Source of the DNA: Falsiroseomonas sp051433195
GTDB taxonomy: Bacteria > Pseudomonadota > Alphaproteobacteria > Acetobacterales > Acetobacteraceae
Length of the DNA: 64,000 nt
Assembly (NCBI RefSeq): GCF_051433195.1
Contig: NZ_JBHMFT010000002.1
Location: 62,001 to 126,000, forward strand
Direction of reading: 5' to 3'
The notes below the pieces were generated by a model. The model searched no databases. It was not told the origin of the DNA and was given only the letters and a program-made list of their open reading frames with translations. Shown piece by piece: positions 51,884-60,708 of the stretch (its first letter is position 1; every line of letters starts with the position of its first letter). Both the position numbers and the translations under genes were made by a program.

Positions 51884-53070
51884 GCGGTGTGTTCCTGCTG
51901 CGTGGGGCCGCCATAGAGCCAGGCGAGCGTGTCGTACCAATCGGTTTGCGTCTTCGCCGCCATCACCGCGTTGCGCAGCGCGGCATGCGCGCCGGCGGGA
52001 TGGTAGATGTGGTCGCCGACGGCGCGGGACTGCAACTGCACGCGGGCGGTGCGCAGCACGCGCCGGGCGCGATAGGCCTCGAGTGCCGGCGCGACCTCGC
52101 CCTGATGCGCGGACAGCGACTGCGCCAGGCAGACCGCATCCTCCATCGCCATGCAGGCGCCCTGCGCCAGGTATTGCAGCGTCGGGTGCGCGGCATCGCC
52201 GAGGAGTGCGACGCGGCCCTCGACCCAGCCCTCGATCGGGTCGCGGTCGCACAGCACCCACAGCCGCCAGTCGCTGCCCTGGCGGATGATGGATTGCGCC
52301 ACGGGATGCACGTGCTGGAAACCGGCAAAAACCTCGGCCGCGTCCACCGGCTTGCCCGCGACGGGCTCCGGCGCGTCGTTGTGGGTGGTGACGACCAGGT
52401 TGAACGCGCGCCAGCCCTGCAACGGGTAGTGGACGATGTGGCATTTCGGCCCGGCCCACAGCGTCGCGGCGTTCCAGCGCAGCGCCTCCGGCATGCGGTC
52501 CGTCGGGATCACACTGCGATAGGTGGTGTGGCCGGAGACGCGCGGCGCGCCATCCCCCACCAACTGCCGCCGCACCCTGGACCATAGCCCATCCGCGCCG
52601 ATCAGCGCCCGGCCGCGCAGCCTTTCGCCATCCGCCAGCACGGCTGTGACCCCGCTGGCGTCCTGGTCGTAGGCCACCACCTCGGCGGAGGTGCGCAGCG
52701 TGATGCGGTCGTGGCGGCGGCAGCCGGCCAGGAACACGCCATGCAGGTCGCCGCGGTGGATCACGGCATAGGGGTTGCCGAAGCGCGCGCGGAACGCCGG
52801 GCCGAGGTCGATGTGGCAGATCTCCTCCGCCGTCAGCGCATCCATCAGCCGCAGCTGGTCGACGTAGATCGCCATGGCCCGCGCGGTGTCGCCGATGCCG
52901 AGCCAGTCGAAGGCGTGGAAGGCGTTGGGGCCGAGCTGGATGCCGGCGCCGACCTCCCCCATCGCCGGCGCCTTCTCCAGCACCGTGACGGGGAGGCCCT
53001 GCGTGGCGAGGCCGAGCGCGGCGGCCAGGCCGCCGATGCCGCCGCCGGCGATCAGGATCGGCTCGGTCAT
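51880..53070 (-). CDS. FAD-dependent aromatic hydroxylase (3-hydroxybenzoate 6-hydroxylase-like)
   Basis: A 396-residue class A flavoprotein monooxygenase. FAD/NAD motifs are LIAGGGIGGLAAALGLA (~5-21), ALIGADGLWSRVRRQL (the DG motif) and VALLGDAAHPTLQYLAQGACMAMEDA (the GD motif). These hydroxylate phenolic acids with NAD(P)H and O2. It is translationally coupled to the Bug receptor upstream and the aldolase downstream. Salicylate-type and 3-hydroxybenzoate-type substrates are both possible. Confidence 0.88.
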   Translation of the reverse strand: MTEPILIAGGGIGGLAAALGLATQGLPVTVLEKAPAMGEVGAGIQLGPNAFHAFDWLGIGDTARAMAIYVDQLRLMDALTAEEICHIDLGPAFRARFGNPYAVIHRGDLHGVFLAGCRRHDRITLRTSAEVVAYDQDASGVTAVLADGERLRGRALIGADGLWSRVRRQLVGDGAPRVSGHTTYRSVIPTDRMPEALRWNAATLWAGPKCHIVHYPLQGWRAFNLVVTTHNDAPEPVAGKPVDAAEVFAGFQHVHPVAQSIIRQGSDWRLWVLCDRDPIEGWVEGRVALLGDAAHPTLQYLAQGACMAMEDAVCLAQSLSAHQGEVAPALEAYRARRVLRTARVQLQSRAVGDHIYHPAGAHAALRNAVMAAKTQTDWYDTLAWLYGGPTQQEHTA

Positions 53071-54029
53071 TCCGGCTTGATGCCGGCGGCCTCGGCGATC
53101 TGCGCGTTCTTGGCGTCCTCGGCCGCGATGAAGGCGGCGAAGGCGGCGGGTGTGTCGGCCGTGTAGGCTTCGGCCCCCATCGCCGTCAGCCGCTGCGCGA
53201 TCTCGGCTTCGCGGCCGATGGCGTTGAATTGCGTGGCGAGCGACTCCGCGGCCTCGGCGGAAACGCCCTTCGGCCCCCAGACGGCGTACCACAGCAGGAA
53301 ATGCAGGCCGGGCAGGCCGGCCTCGTCGACGCTCGGCACCTCCGGCATCGCGCTGCTGCGCCCGGGCGAGACCAGGGCGAAGGCGCGCAGCCGGCCGGCC
53401 TGCACCAGCGACTGCGCCGAGAGCAGCGGCGCCACCATCAGCGCGACATTGCCGGCGACCACGTCGTTGATGGCCGGCGCCGTGCCGCGGTAATGCGCCA
53501 CCACGGCATCCGCCGCACCGACGCGGCGCTTCAGCCCCTCCGCCGCCAGATGCGCCATGGACCCGGCGCCGGAGGTGGAGATGGTGTAGCGCCGCGGCTC
53601 CGCCTTCATGCGCGCCGCCAGTTCCGCCAGCGTGGTGGCGCGGGAGGCCTCGGGGTGGCCGACGATGACCAGCGGCGCCGTGGCCAGCCGGGCGATCGGG
53701 GTGAAATCCGCGACGGGGTCGTAGGCCAGGCCGGGCACCACGCGCTTGCCCATCAGGTGGATGTCGGCGTTCACCAGGAAGGTCGTGCCGTCCGGTGCGC
53801 TGCGCGCGACTTCCGCCGCGCCGATGGTGTTGTTGCCGCCGGCGCGGTTTTCGATCACCCAGTTGCCGGCACCGCGGGCCGTCATCCGCTGGGCATAGAG
53901 CCGGCCGATGACGTCGATGGCGCCACCCGGCGGCGCCGGCACCACGAGCCGGACGGGGCGGCCCTGGGCCAGGCCTGGCCGCGCCAGTGCGGCCAGCGCG
54001 GCCGCTGCGAGGATGGTCCTGCGATTCAT
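53067..54029 (-). CDS. Bug-family tripartite tricarboxylate transporter substrate-binding protein
   Basis: A 320-residue periplasmic receptor. The signal is NRRTILAAAALAALARPGLAQG; the Bug pattern is VRLVVPAPPGGAIDVIGR, WVIENRAGGNNTIGAAEVA, HYRGTAPAINDV and STSGAGSMAHLA. It brings a carboxylate to a TctAB-type carrier encoded elsewhere. ATG 54029 is the start that begins with the signal peptide. It leads the operon with the hydroxylase and aldolase genes. Confidence 0.9.
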   Translation of the reverse strand: MNRRTILAAAALAALARPGLAQGRPVRLVVPAPPGGAIDVIGRLYAQRMTARGAGNWVIENRAGGNNTIGAAEVARSAPDGTTFLVNADIHLMGKRVVPGLAYDPVADFTPIARLATAPLVIVGHPEASRATTLAELAARMKAEPRRYTISTSGAGSMAHLAAEGLKRRVGAADAVVAHYRGTAPAINDVVAGNVALMVAPLLSAQSLVQAGRLRAFALVSPGRSSAMPEVPSVDEAGLPGLHFLLWYAVWGPKGVSAEAAESLATQFNAIGREAEIAQRLTAMGAEAYTADTPAAFAAFIAAEDAKNAQIAEAAGIKPE

Positions 54030-54079
54030 GAGTTTGTTTCCTGCCCTGCCATGGCAGGATCGCGCGCCACGCGGCGCTG

Positions 54080-54367
54080 TCAATCACGCAGGGCGGCGGC
54101 GCGCAGCCACGCGGACAGTTCCGCGCGGCGGTCGCCGGGCAGGGCGCGTTCCAGGTGCAGGGTCAGGTGGCCGGTGCGGCGGTCGGGCGGGACCCGGCAG
54201 GCATGGGTCCAGACCTCGCCGTTGCGGTGGTGCAGCAGCACATACAGCAGGCAGGGCGCGATCCGCCCCATGCGGTCGCGCCACTGCGCCGTGCCAACGA
54301 ATTCGGCGCGGTCCCCGGGGCCAAGGAACAGTTGAAAATCCAGGCCAGGCCCGGTGTCGTCCAGCAT
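54080..54367 (-). CDS. small hypothetical protein
   Basis: 95 residues from the ATG at 54367, with GGAGGAC four bases upstream. It reads MLDDTGPGLDFQLFLGPGDR at the start and has a basic, mostly soluble composition (VLLHHRNGEVWTHACRVPPDRR). No family is recognised. It stands between the Bug receptor gene (50 bases downstream) and FKBP (206 bases upstream). Confidence 0.6.
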   Translation of the reverse strand: MLDDTGPGLDFQLFLGPGDRAEFVGTAQWRDRMGRIAPCLLYVLLHHRNGEVWTHACRVPPDRRTGHLTLHLERALPGDRRAELSAWLRAAALRD

Positions 54368-54527
54368 GCCGTCCTCCACAAACCCGGACCGACGGCGGCG
54401 CTTCCCGAATGATTGCCCGGTGAGGCCGCATCCCCCCATCCTGGAGGCGCCACCTTGCCCGGGAGGGCAGGTTGGCGTTGGGCGTCGGCCCAACTCTTGA
54501 TGCGGGGGTGCGGTTACCAGATGGCAG

Positions 54528-54553
54528 GCGCGGAGGGCAAGGACCCTCCGCGC
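54528..54553 (-). terminator. hairpin after the FKBP gene
   Basis: GCGCGGAGGG and CCCTCCGCGC form a perfect 10-bp stem with a 6-base loop, 20 bases past the FKBP stop on the minus strand. No T-tract follows. It is the only strong structure in the 206-base gap 54368-54573. Confidence 0.6.
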
Positions 54554-54573
54554 GGTTCGTCAAGCCGGGCCGC

Positions 54574-54918
54574 TCAGCCGACTTCCAGCAGCTCCACGTC
54601 GAAGACCAGCGTCGCGTTCGGCGGGATCACCCCGCCGGCGCCGCGCGCGCCGTAGCCGAATTCCGGCGGGATGGTCAGCGTGCGGTGCCCGCCGACCTTC
54701 ATGCCTTGCACGCCACGGTCCCAGCCTGCGATCACCTGGCCGGCGCCGAGCTGGAAGCGGAACGCATCGCCGCGGTCCCGCGACGAATCGAACTTGCGGC
54801 CCTTCTTGTCCGCCGCCTTGTCGTCGAACAGCCAGCCCGTGTAATGCACCGCGACCGGCTTGCCGGAGACGGCCAGCGCCCCCGTGCCCACCGTCGCATC
54901 CACCATCGCAACACCCAT
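54574..54918 (-). CDS. FKBP-type peptidyl-prolyl cis-trans isomerase
   Basis: A 114-residue single-domain FKBP. Active-site blocks are VHYTGWLFD, KKGRKFDSSRDRG, VIAGWDRGVQGMKVGG and FGYGARGAGGVIPPNATLVFDVELLEV. It helps protein folding by turning prolyl bonds. No signal peptide is visible, so it is cytoplasmic. The gene starts 3 bases after the DUF3830 stop and is cotranscribed with it. Confidence 0.92.
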   Translation of the reverse strand: MGVAMVDATVGTGALAVSGKPVAVHYTGWLFDDKAADKKGRKFDSSRDRGDAFRFQLGAGQVIAGWDRGVQGMKVGGHRTLTIPPEFGYGARGAGGVIPPNATLVFDVELLEVG

Positions 54919-54921
54919 GGT

Positions 54922-55338
54922 TCAACCCGCCTTGCTAAAGGTGATGGACTTCGCGCCGTCCCACAGGACGGAACGCCCGATCCTCGCCAGCCGGTCCAGC
55001 CCGCCGGTGATGGTCAGGAAATGGTTGCCCGCCAACTGCCCCGCCTTGCTGGAAAAGCAGCAGGGGCCGTAGGCGATCAGGATTTCGGTCTCGCTGACGC
55101 CGCCGGGATAGACGATGACATGGCCGGGCGCCGGGTGGCTGGTGGCGTTCTCGTGCCCGATGCCGAGGTCGCGTTCGCCCATCGGGATCCAGCAGGCCTC
55201 GCCGGACCAGCGGACATGGATGATGCGGTCGCTGAAGGGCAGCAGCTCGCGGAACCGCGCCACGGTCTTCGGCGCATCGGCCGTCTCGAAGGTGGCGGCG
55301 AATTTCTCGCCGGCGATGTCGATCTCGATGTCGGCCAT
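54922..55338 (-). CDS. DUF3830 family protein (cyclophilin-like fold)
   Basis: 138 residues with the DUF3830 pattern: IAGEKFAATFETADAPKTVARF, HVRWSGEACWIP and PGHVIVYPGG, then EILIAYGPCCF. I recall a cyclophilin-like beta barrel; the function is unknown. It directly precedes the FKBP gene. The shared fold theme of the two genes is notable but may be coincidence. Confidence 0.75.
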   Translation of the reverse strand: MADIEIDIAGEKFAATFETADAPKTVARFRELLPFSDRIIHVRWSGEACWIPMGERDLGIGHENATSHPAPGHVIVYPGGVSETEILIAYGPCCFSSKAGQLAGNHFLTITGGLDRLARIGRSVLWDGAKSITFSKAG

Positions 55339-55470
55339 GCAATGCTCCCGTCTCTCCGCCCCGCCTACGCGACGGGGCGCCGCTTGCCAAGCTATCCTGC
55401 GACGCGCGGAAACCTTCGTGCGCCAGAACGGTTGCAGTCAGCGCGGCATGACCGCCCTGGAAAGGTCACG

Positions 55471-56355
55471 ATGCGCAAGGGTGCCTGGCAACTGATCAAG
55501 GAGACCGTCGAGGGCTACATCGAGGACGAGGCGATGACGCGGGGTGCCGCCATCGCCTGCTACACCATGTTCTCCCTGGCCCCCCTGCTGGTGCTGGCGG
55601 TGGCCATCGCCGGTCTCGCCTTCGGCGAGGAGACGGTCCGCGCCGCCGTCGCCTCCCAACTCATCGGCCTGGTAGGGCGGGATGGCGCGGTCGCGATCCA
55701 GTCGCTGGTGGGCGATGGCGGGCTGGAGGCGCAGACCGAGGGTGGCGGCTTCGCGGCGCTGGTCAGCCTGGTCATCCTGCTGGTCACCGCCAGCGCCGTC
55801 TTCGCCGAGCTGCAGGGCTCGCTGAACGCCATCTGGAAGGCGGAGCCGCGCGGCCTGTCCGTCTCCTACCTGCTGCGCGCCCGGCTGCTGAGCATCGGCC
55901 TGGTGGCGGCAACGGGTTTCCTCCTGCTGGTCTCGCTGCTGGCGTCGACGGCCCTGTCGGCGATCGGCGAATGGGCGGGCAGCAACCTGCCGCTGGCGGC
56001 ACCGCTGCTGCGGCTGGCCAATTTCGGCGTGTCCTTCCTGCTGACGGCGCTGCTGTTCGCCGCCATCTACAAGGTGCTCCCGGATCGCCGGCTGCGCTGG
56101 CGCGACGTCGCCATGGGGGCGCTGTGCACGGCGCTGCTGTTCACCCTCGGGAAGACCTTGATCGGCTGGTACATCGGCGGCAGCGGTATCGCCGCGCGCT
56201 ACGGTGCCACCGGGGCGCTGATCGTGGTGCTGCTGTGGGTGTACTACTCCGCCCAGGTCTTCCTGCTCGGCGCCGAGTTCACCCGCGCCTGGACGCGCCG
56301 GCCCGGGGCGCGGCCGAAGGAACCGCACGGGCTGGGCAAGGGGAAGGTGGGGTAG
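55471..56355 (+). CDS. YihY/BrkB-family membrane protein
   Basis: A 294-residue protein with six hydrophobic segments and the family blocks GAAIACYTMFSLAPLLVLAVAIAG, AVFAELQGSLNAIWK and YGATGALIVVLLWVYYSAQVFLLGAEFTRAW. It was once labelled ribonuclease BN or virulence factor BrkB; the true role is unknown. The ATG at 55471 follows GGAAAGG at moderate spacing. It stands alone, and repeat copy 3 follows its stop. Confidence 0.88.
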   Translation: MRKGAWQLIKETVEGYIEDEAMTRGAAIACYTMFSLAPLLVLAVAIAGLAFGEETVRAAVASQLIGLVGRDGAVAIQSLVGDGGLEAQTEGGGFAALVSLVILLVTASAVFAELQGSLNAIWKAEPRGLSVSYLLRARLLSIGLVAATGFLLLVSLLASTALSAIGEWAGSNLPLAAPLLRLANFGVSFLLTALLFAAIYKVLPDRRLRWRDVAMGALCTALLFTLGKTLIGWYIGGSGIAARYGATGALIVVLLWVYYSAQVFLLGAEFTRAWTRRPGARPKEPHGLGKGKVG

Positions 56356-56356
56356 T

Positions 56357-56518
56357 CAGGCCGCCGGCCGGGTTGCCTGACCTGCGCCCGCCGAAGGCGG
56401 GCGAGCGGCCGGATGGCCGCCGCCGCCCCTGCGGCGAGCCAAGTGGCCAGAGGCCGCGCCCGGCGCCTGAGGATACAAAACAGACCAACGAGTCGCTGAA
56501 AGCGGCCGTTGGTATCAG
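56357..56518 (-). repeat. dispersed intergenic repeat, copy 3 (reverse orientation)
   Basis: On the minus strand it begins in the recR stop as CTGATACCAACG, then has an ACCAACG/CGTTGGT hairpin, CCTCAGGCGCCGGGCGC, CTTGGCTCGCCGCA and a GCGGCGGCCATCCGGCCGCTCG block, and ends near GCAGGTCAGGCAAC. An internal stem CGCCCGCC-GAA-GGCGGGCG (56385-56403) is unique to this copy. It fills the gap between the convergent yihY-like and recR genes. Confidence 0.7.
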
Positions 56519-57108
56519 GCCGGACGGCGTGACCGCAGCGCCGCCGCCAGCGTGCCCTCGTCCAGCACATCCAGCGCGCCGCCCATCGGCACGCCCTGCG
56601 CCAGCCGCGTCACCGCGACGCCGGCGGGCCGCAGCCGGTCCGTGACGTAATGCGCCGTCGCCGTGCCATCCACGGTGGCGGGCAGCGCCAGGATCACCTC
56701 CTCCACCCCCTCCGCCGCGATGCGGGCGAGCAGCGGCGCGATGGACAAATCCTCCGGCCCGATGCCGGCGAGCGGCGACAGCGTGCCGCCGAGCACATGG
56801 TACAGCCCCTGATGCGCATGCGCGCGCTCCAGCGCCCACAGATCCGCCACGCCCTCCACCACGCAGACCAGGTGGCGGTCGCGCCTGGGGTCGCGGCAGA
56901 TGCCGCAGGGCGATTGCGCATCCAGGTTGCCGCAGCTTTCGCAGGGCCGCACCGCGCGGGCGGCGGCCGCCAGCGCCTCCGCCAGCGGCAGCATCGTCTC
57001 CTGCGGCCGCATCAGCATCCGCAGTGCCGCCCGGCGCGCGCTGCGCCGGCCGAGGCCGGGGATGCGGCCGAGCAGCGAGATCAGGTGCTCGATCGGGTCA
57101 TGCGCCAC
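56515..57108 (-). CDS. recR: recombination protein RecR
   Basis: A 197-residue RecR. N-terminal helix-hairpin-helix GRIPGLGRRSARRAALRML, zinc finger CESCGNLDAQSPCGIC (~56-71) and Toprim domain (VCVVEGVADLWALE through LALPATVDGTATAHYV) are in order. It works with RecF/RecO to load RecA at gaps. It lies 4 bases after ybaB in the conserved dnaX-ybaB-recR order. Confidence 0.95.
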   Translation of the reverse strand: MAHDPIEHLISLLGRIPGLGRRSARRAALRMLMRPQETMLPLAEALAAAARAVRPCESCGNLDAQSPCGICRDPRRDRHLVCVVEGVADLWALERAHAHQGLYHVLGGTLSPLAGIGPEDLSIAPLLARIAAEGVEEVILALPATVDGTATAHYVTDRLRPAGVAVTRLAQGVPMGGALDVLDEGTLAAALRSRRPA

Positions 57109-57112
57109 GCCG

Positions 57113-57454
57113 TCAGAAGGGCAGCTTCAGCCCGCCGAGACCGCCAAGGCCGCCCGGCAGGTTCATCCCGGCGGTGGCCTTCTGCATCTCCTCCGCCATC
57201 GTCGCCTCCACCTTCTGCTTGGCGTCGGCGTGGGCGGCGACCATCAGGTCTTCCAGCACCTCCCGGTCATCCGCCGTCATCAGGGAGGGATCGATGGTGA
57301 CGCGGCGCAGGTCGCCCTTGCCGGACAGCAGCACCTTCACCATGCCGCCGCCGGCCGCCCCCTCGACCTCGGTCTGTTCCAGCTTCGCCTGCATCTCCTG
57401 CATGCGGGTCTGCATCTGCTGCGCCTGCTTCAGCATGTTGCCGAGGTTCTTCAT
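57113..57454 (-). CDS. ybaB: YbaB/EbfC nucleoid-associated protein
   Basis: A 113-residue DNA-binding protein. MKNLGNMLKQAQQMQTRMQE is the typical start; VEGAAGGGMVKVLLSGKGDLRRVTIDPSLM is the core; the end is Gly/Leu-rich. The ATG at 57454 is chosen over a TTG that would abut the AGGAGG. It lies 8 bases after dnaX and 4 before recR. Confidence 0.93.
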   Translation of the reverse strand: MKNLGNMLKQAQQMQTRMQEMQAKLEQTEVEGAAGGGMVKVLLSGKGDLRRVTIDPSLMTADDREVLEDLMVAAHADAKQKVEATMAEEMQKATAGMNLPGGLGGLGGLKLPF

Positions 57455-57462
57455 GGCGTCTC

Positions 57463-59367
57463 TCAATCCTCCTGGGGAAGTTCGTCGTCCGGGCCAACCG
57501 GCTCGGCATCGGGCGGGGCGAAGTCCCGGCCCTCACCCAAGGACCCGGCGGCCAGGTCGGCCGCCATGGCCGGGGCCAGACCATAGGCATCGAGCGAGGC
57601 ATCGCGCACCGCCTCGATCTTCGCACCCGGGAAGGCGGCCAGCACGGCCTGCACCAGCGGGTGGTTCTGCGCCAGCGCCAGCCGGTCGGCCTCCGCCGTC
57701 CGGCCCTGCTCGGCCAGCGTCGGCTCGCCGCCCTCGTTCACCAGGCTGACGGTCCAGCGCGTGCCGGTCGCCTCCTGCATCAGGGCGGTGATCTGCTGCG
57801 CCAGGTCGCGCGGGGCTTCGGGGCGGGGGCGGATCTCGATGCGCCCGGGGCTGATCCGCACCGGATGCACGTTGAGCCGCAGATGCGCGTGCAGGCTGGG
57901 CTTCCGGCCGGAGGCCAGGGCCACGATTTCCCGGAAGCTGGAGGGCACCGGCGCGGGCGCCGCGGCCTGTGGCGCGGGCACGGCCATCGCCAGGGCGGCG
58001 CTGCCGCCGCTGGCGATGGCCCGCAGCCCGCCCCCATTCGGGGGGGGCGGTGCGGCTGGCGGCGCGGCCGTGGCAGCGCCGGCTTCGGTCAGCCGCCGCA
58101 CCAGGTCGCCCGGCGTCGGCAACTCGGCAAGATGCGCCAGGCGGATCAGCACCATCTCGGCGGCGGCGCGGCGGTTGACGCCATCCTGCGCCACCTCCTG
58201 CAGCCCCTTCAGCAGCACCTGCCAGGCCCGCGCCAGCACCGGGATCGGCAGCTTGTCGGCCAGCGCCGCGCCGCGGGACCGTTCGGCCTCGGGCAGGGAG
58301 GGATCGTCGCGCAGCGCCGGCACGGTCTTCATGCGGGACAGCAGGTGGGTCAGGTCCAGCAGGTCGGACAGCACCACGGCGGGGTCGGTGCCGCGCTCAT
58401 GCGCGGCTTCCGACAGCGCCAGGGCGCCGGCGGTGTCGCCCTGCATCAGCGCCTGCATCAGGTCCACCGCCAGGCCGCGATCCGCCAGGCCCAGCATGTC
58501 CTGCACCAGCGCGGCGGACACGGCCTCGCCGCCCGCCAGCGCCATCGCCTGGTCCAGGATCGACAGGCCGTCGCGCACGGAGCCATCCGCCGCGCGCGCC
58601 ACCATGGCCAGCGCCTCGGCCTCCGCCGGCACCGCCTCGGCCTCGCAGATGCGGGCGAAATGGGCGCGAAGCTGGTCCTGCGGCACGCGCTTCAGATGAA
58701 AGGTCTGGCAGCGCGAGAGGATGGTGGTCGGCACCTTGCGCAGTTCGGTCGTCGCCAGCATGAACTTCACGTCCGGCGGCGGTTCCTCCAGCGTCTTCAG
58801 CAGCGCGTTGAAGGCCGCGCTGCTCAGCATGTGGACCTCGTCCAGGATGATGACCTTGAAGCGGCCCTGGGCGGGGCGGAAGCGCAGCCGGTCGCGCAAC
58901 TCGCGCACGTCGTCGACGCCGTTGTTGCTGGCGGCGTCCAGCTCCTGCACGTCCGGGTGGCGGTCGGCGAGGATGGCGCGGCATTCCGGGCAGACGCCGC
59001 AGGGGTCGGGCGTCGGTCCGCCCTGGCCATCCGGGCCGATGCAGTTCAGCGCGCGGGCGATGATGCGGGCGGTGGTGGTCTTGCCGACGCCGCGGACGCC
59101 GGTGAGCATGAAGGCATGGTGCACCCGGCCCTGGGCAAAGGCGTTCTTCAGGGTGCGCACCAGGGCGTCCTGGCCGATCAGGTCGGCGAAGCTGGTCGGC
59201 CGGTATTTGCGGGCGAGGACGCGGTAGGGCGTCGCGGCTGTTGCGACCGCAGGCGCGGCGGCCGGGGGCGGCGCAAGCGGTGCCGGGTCGCCGAACAGGC
59301 CCGGCCCCTCCGCCGGGGGTTCCGGAAGCTCGGCCGCTACAGGGTCACCGAAGATGTCGCTGGCCAT
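57463..59367 (-). CDS. dnaX: DNA polymerase III subunit gamma/tau
   Basis: A 634-residue clamp-loader subunit. A Pro/Ala-rich N-terminal tail (~1-45) is followed by the AAA+ domain: Walker A GVRGVGKT (~90-97), a four-Cys zinc site ending CGVCPEC, Walker B VIILDEVHML and sensor ATTELRKVPTTILSRC. A linker with a C8 run (58040-58047) joins to the tau-type domain V that binds polymerase. It loads the beta clamp and couples replisome arms. The SRP RNA gene lies directly upstream on the same strand. Confidence 0.95.
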   Translation of the reverse strand: MASDIFGDPVAAELPEPPAEGPGLFGDPAPLAPPPAAAPAVATAATPYRVLARKYRPTSFADLIGQDALVRTLKNAFAQGRVHHAFMLTGVRGVGKTTTARIIARALNCIGPDGQGGPTPDPCGVCPECRAILADRHPDVQELDAASNNGVDDVRELRDRLRFRPAQGRFKVIILDEVHMLSSAAFNALLKTLEEPPPDVKFMLATTELRKVPTTILSRCQTFHLKRVPQDQLRAHFARICEAEAVPAEAEALAMVARAADGSVRDGLSILDQAMALAGGEAVSAALVQDMLGLADRGLAVDLMQALMQGDTAGALALSEAAHERGTDPAVVLSDLLDLTHLLSRMKTVPALRDDPSLPEAERSRGAALADKLPIPVLARAWQVLLKGLQEVAQDGVNRRAAAEMVLIRLAHLAELPTPGDLVRRLTEAGAATAAPPAAPPPPNGGGLRAIASGGSAALAMAVPAPQAAAPAPVPSSFREIVALASGRKPSLHAHLRLNVHPVRISPGRIEIRPRPEAPRDLAQQITALMQEATGTRWTVSLVNEGGEPTLAEQGRTAEADRLALAQNHPLVQAVLAAFPGAKIEAVRDASLDAYGLAPAMAADLAAGSLGEGRDFAPPDAEPVGPDDELPQED

Positions 59368-59434
59368 GGTGGGGTGCTGTCCGGGAAGCGAGGGGCCCGG
59401 ATGCCAGGGCCGCAAGGGATGCCGCGGGGAATCA

Positions 59435-59536
59435 GGTGGAAGATCGGCGGCCGACCCGCGCGAGAACTCGTTACGGCTGCTTCCTTCCGGACCTGACCGG
59501 GTTGGCGAGGAGCACGTCCGTCGCCGACCTTCCACC
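59435..59536 (-). ncRNA. ffs: signal recognition particle RNA (bacterial small type, 4.5S)
   Basis: The minus strand carries the invariant SRP core TCAGGTCCGGAAGGAAG followed by CAGCC. The ends pair: GGTGGAAGGTCGGCG at the 5' side with CGCCGATCTTCCACC at the 3' side, 14 of 15 as Watson-Crick pairs plus one wobble. That gives a ~102-base hairpin RNA with the tetraloop-type apical region. It binds Ffh to target membrane proteins. The position upstream of dnaX is usual. Ends are estimated from the pairing. Confidence 0.93.
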
Positions 59537-59574
59537 CCCAATATCGGGCCTCGGGCGCCCCGCGGCAATGCCCC

Positions 59575-59705
59575 CACCTTGCATGACCCTCAAGCGCCGG
59601 GCGCCGGGCGCTGGCATCCGGCATCCGCCGGCTTGGCACCGCGCCACTGGGCGCGGCGGCCAGTTGGCCGCTCGGCCGGCAGCAGATGCCGGCCGCAGGA
59701 CGCGG
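59575..59705 (+). repeat. dispersed intergenic repeat, copy 4
   Basis: It contains ACCCTCAAGCGCCGGGCGC, CCGGCTTGGCACCGC, GCGGCGGCCAGTTGGCCGCTCGGCCGGC and ATGCCGGCCGCAGG, in the same order as copy 1. The CCAACG-type left end seen in copies 2 and 3 is not evident, so this copy is shorter or eroded. It lies between the SRP RNA and nudC. Confidence 0.6.
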
Positions 59706-59778
59706 CGTTTTCTGTGGAAGCCGCCTGGTTGCCCCGCTCGGTTGCCCCGGCCCCGCCCGCGTGGCAGGGTCCGCGCCG

Positions 59779-60708
59779 ATGCTCTCCGTCCCCGCAAGCC
59801 GCCCCAATGCCTATACCGGCAGCCCGCTCGACCGTGCGGGCACCCGCCGGGACGATGCCGACTGGATCGCCCAGGCGCTGTCCGACCCCGAGACGCTGTT
59901 CGCCCCGGTCTGGCGCAGCCGCAGCCTGATGAAGGGCGTCGCCGATGGCCACCCGGAGGCCGTGCTGCTGACCGGCGCGGCCGCCGAGGCGGTGCGCATG
60001 GCCGGTGGCCCCTGGGCCTTCCTCGGCCTGTGGGCCAACCGCCCGGTCTTCGCGGTGGATTGTTCCGCCGCGGAGGACCCGCTGCCGCTGCTGCCGGAGG
60101 GCATGGGCGGCTTCACCGACCTGCGCCAGGTGGCAGGCCTGCTGCCGCAGGGGGAGGCCTCGGTCCTCGCCCATGCCCGCGGGCTGATGCACTGGCGCAC
60201 CCGGCACCGCTTCTGCGGCGTCTGCGGCCATGAATGCGCGCCGCGCAGCGCCGGAAACGCCATGCAGTGCACCAACTGCAACGCCCAGCATTTCCCGCGC
60301 ACCGACCCGGCCGTCATCATGCTGGTGGTGCGCCAGGGAAGCTGCCTGCTCGGCCACTCGCACCGCTTCCCCAACGTCGCCATGTACTCCACGCTCGCCG
60401 GCTTCGTGGAGCCTGGGGAAAGCCTGGAGGAGGCGGTGCGGCGGGAGGTGATGGAGGAAGCGGCGATCGAGGTGGGGGAGGTGCTGTATCATTCCTCCCA
60501 GCCCTGGCCCTTTCCCGCCAGCATCATGCTGGGCTTCCATGCCGAGGGCCTGTCGGACGAGATCCGCATCGACCCGGAGGAACTGCAGGACGCCCGCTGG
60601 TTCACCCGCGACCAGCTGCGCGATCCCTCCGCGCATGGCTTCTCCCTGCCTCGGGCCGATTCCATCGCCCGCCGGCTGATCGAGGATTGGCTGGAGCAGG
60701 CCCCATGA
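59779..60708 (+). CDS. nudC: NAD(+) diphosphatase NudC
   Basis: A 309-residue Nudix hydrolase that splits NAD(H) and can remove NAD caps from RNA. Domains: N-terminal NUDIX-like region, zinc ribbon FCGVCGHE with QCTNCNAQHFPR, then the Nudix box GFVEPGESLEEAVRREVMEEAA and the NudC signature SQPWPFPAS. The box ends EEAAI where most have EE-x-G, a small change. The start ATG 59779 excludes an upstream Pro/Gly-rich stretch. It is coupled by ATGA to a lipoprotein gene. Confidence 0.9.
   Translation: MLSVPASRPNAYTGSPLDRAGTRRDDADWIAQALSDPETLFAPVWRSRSLMKGVADGHPEAVLLTGAAAEAVRMAGGPWAFLGLWANRPVFAVDCSAAEDPLPLLPEGMGGFTDLRQVAGLLPQGEASVLAHARGLMHWRTRHRFCGVCGHECAPRSAGNAMQCTNCNAQHFPRTDPAVIMLVVRQGSCLLGHSHRFPNVAMYSTLAGFVEPGESLEEAVRREVMEEAAIEVGEVLYHSSQPWPFPASIMLGFHAEGLSDEIRIDPEELQDARWFTRDQLRDPSAHGFSLPRADSIARRLIEDWLEQAP

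Noticed and set aside
58030..58060. C8 run plus hairpin in dnaX, like a programmed frameshift or slippage site making gamma
   Set aside because: The run lies in the linker and an 8-bp stem follows, but the frame reached by losing one C stays open about 86 codons before TGA, and I saw no early stop in the other. A compact gamma-type product is not supported.
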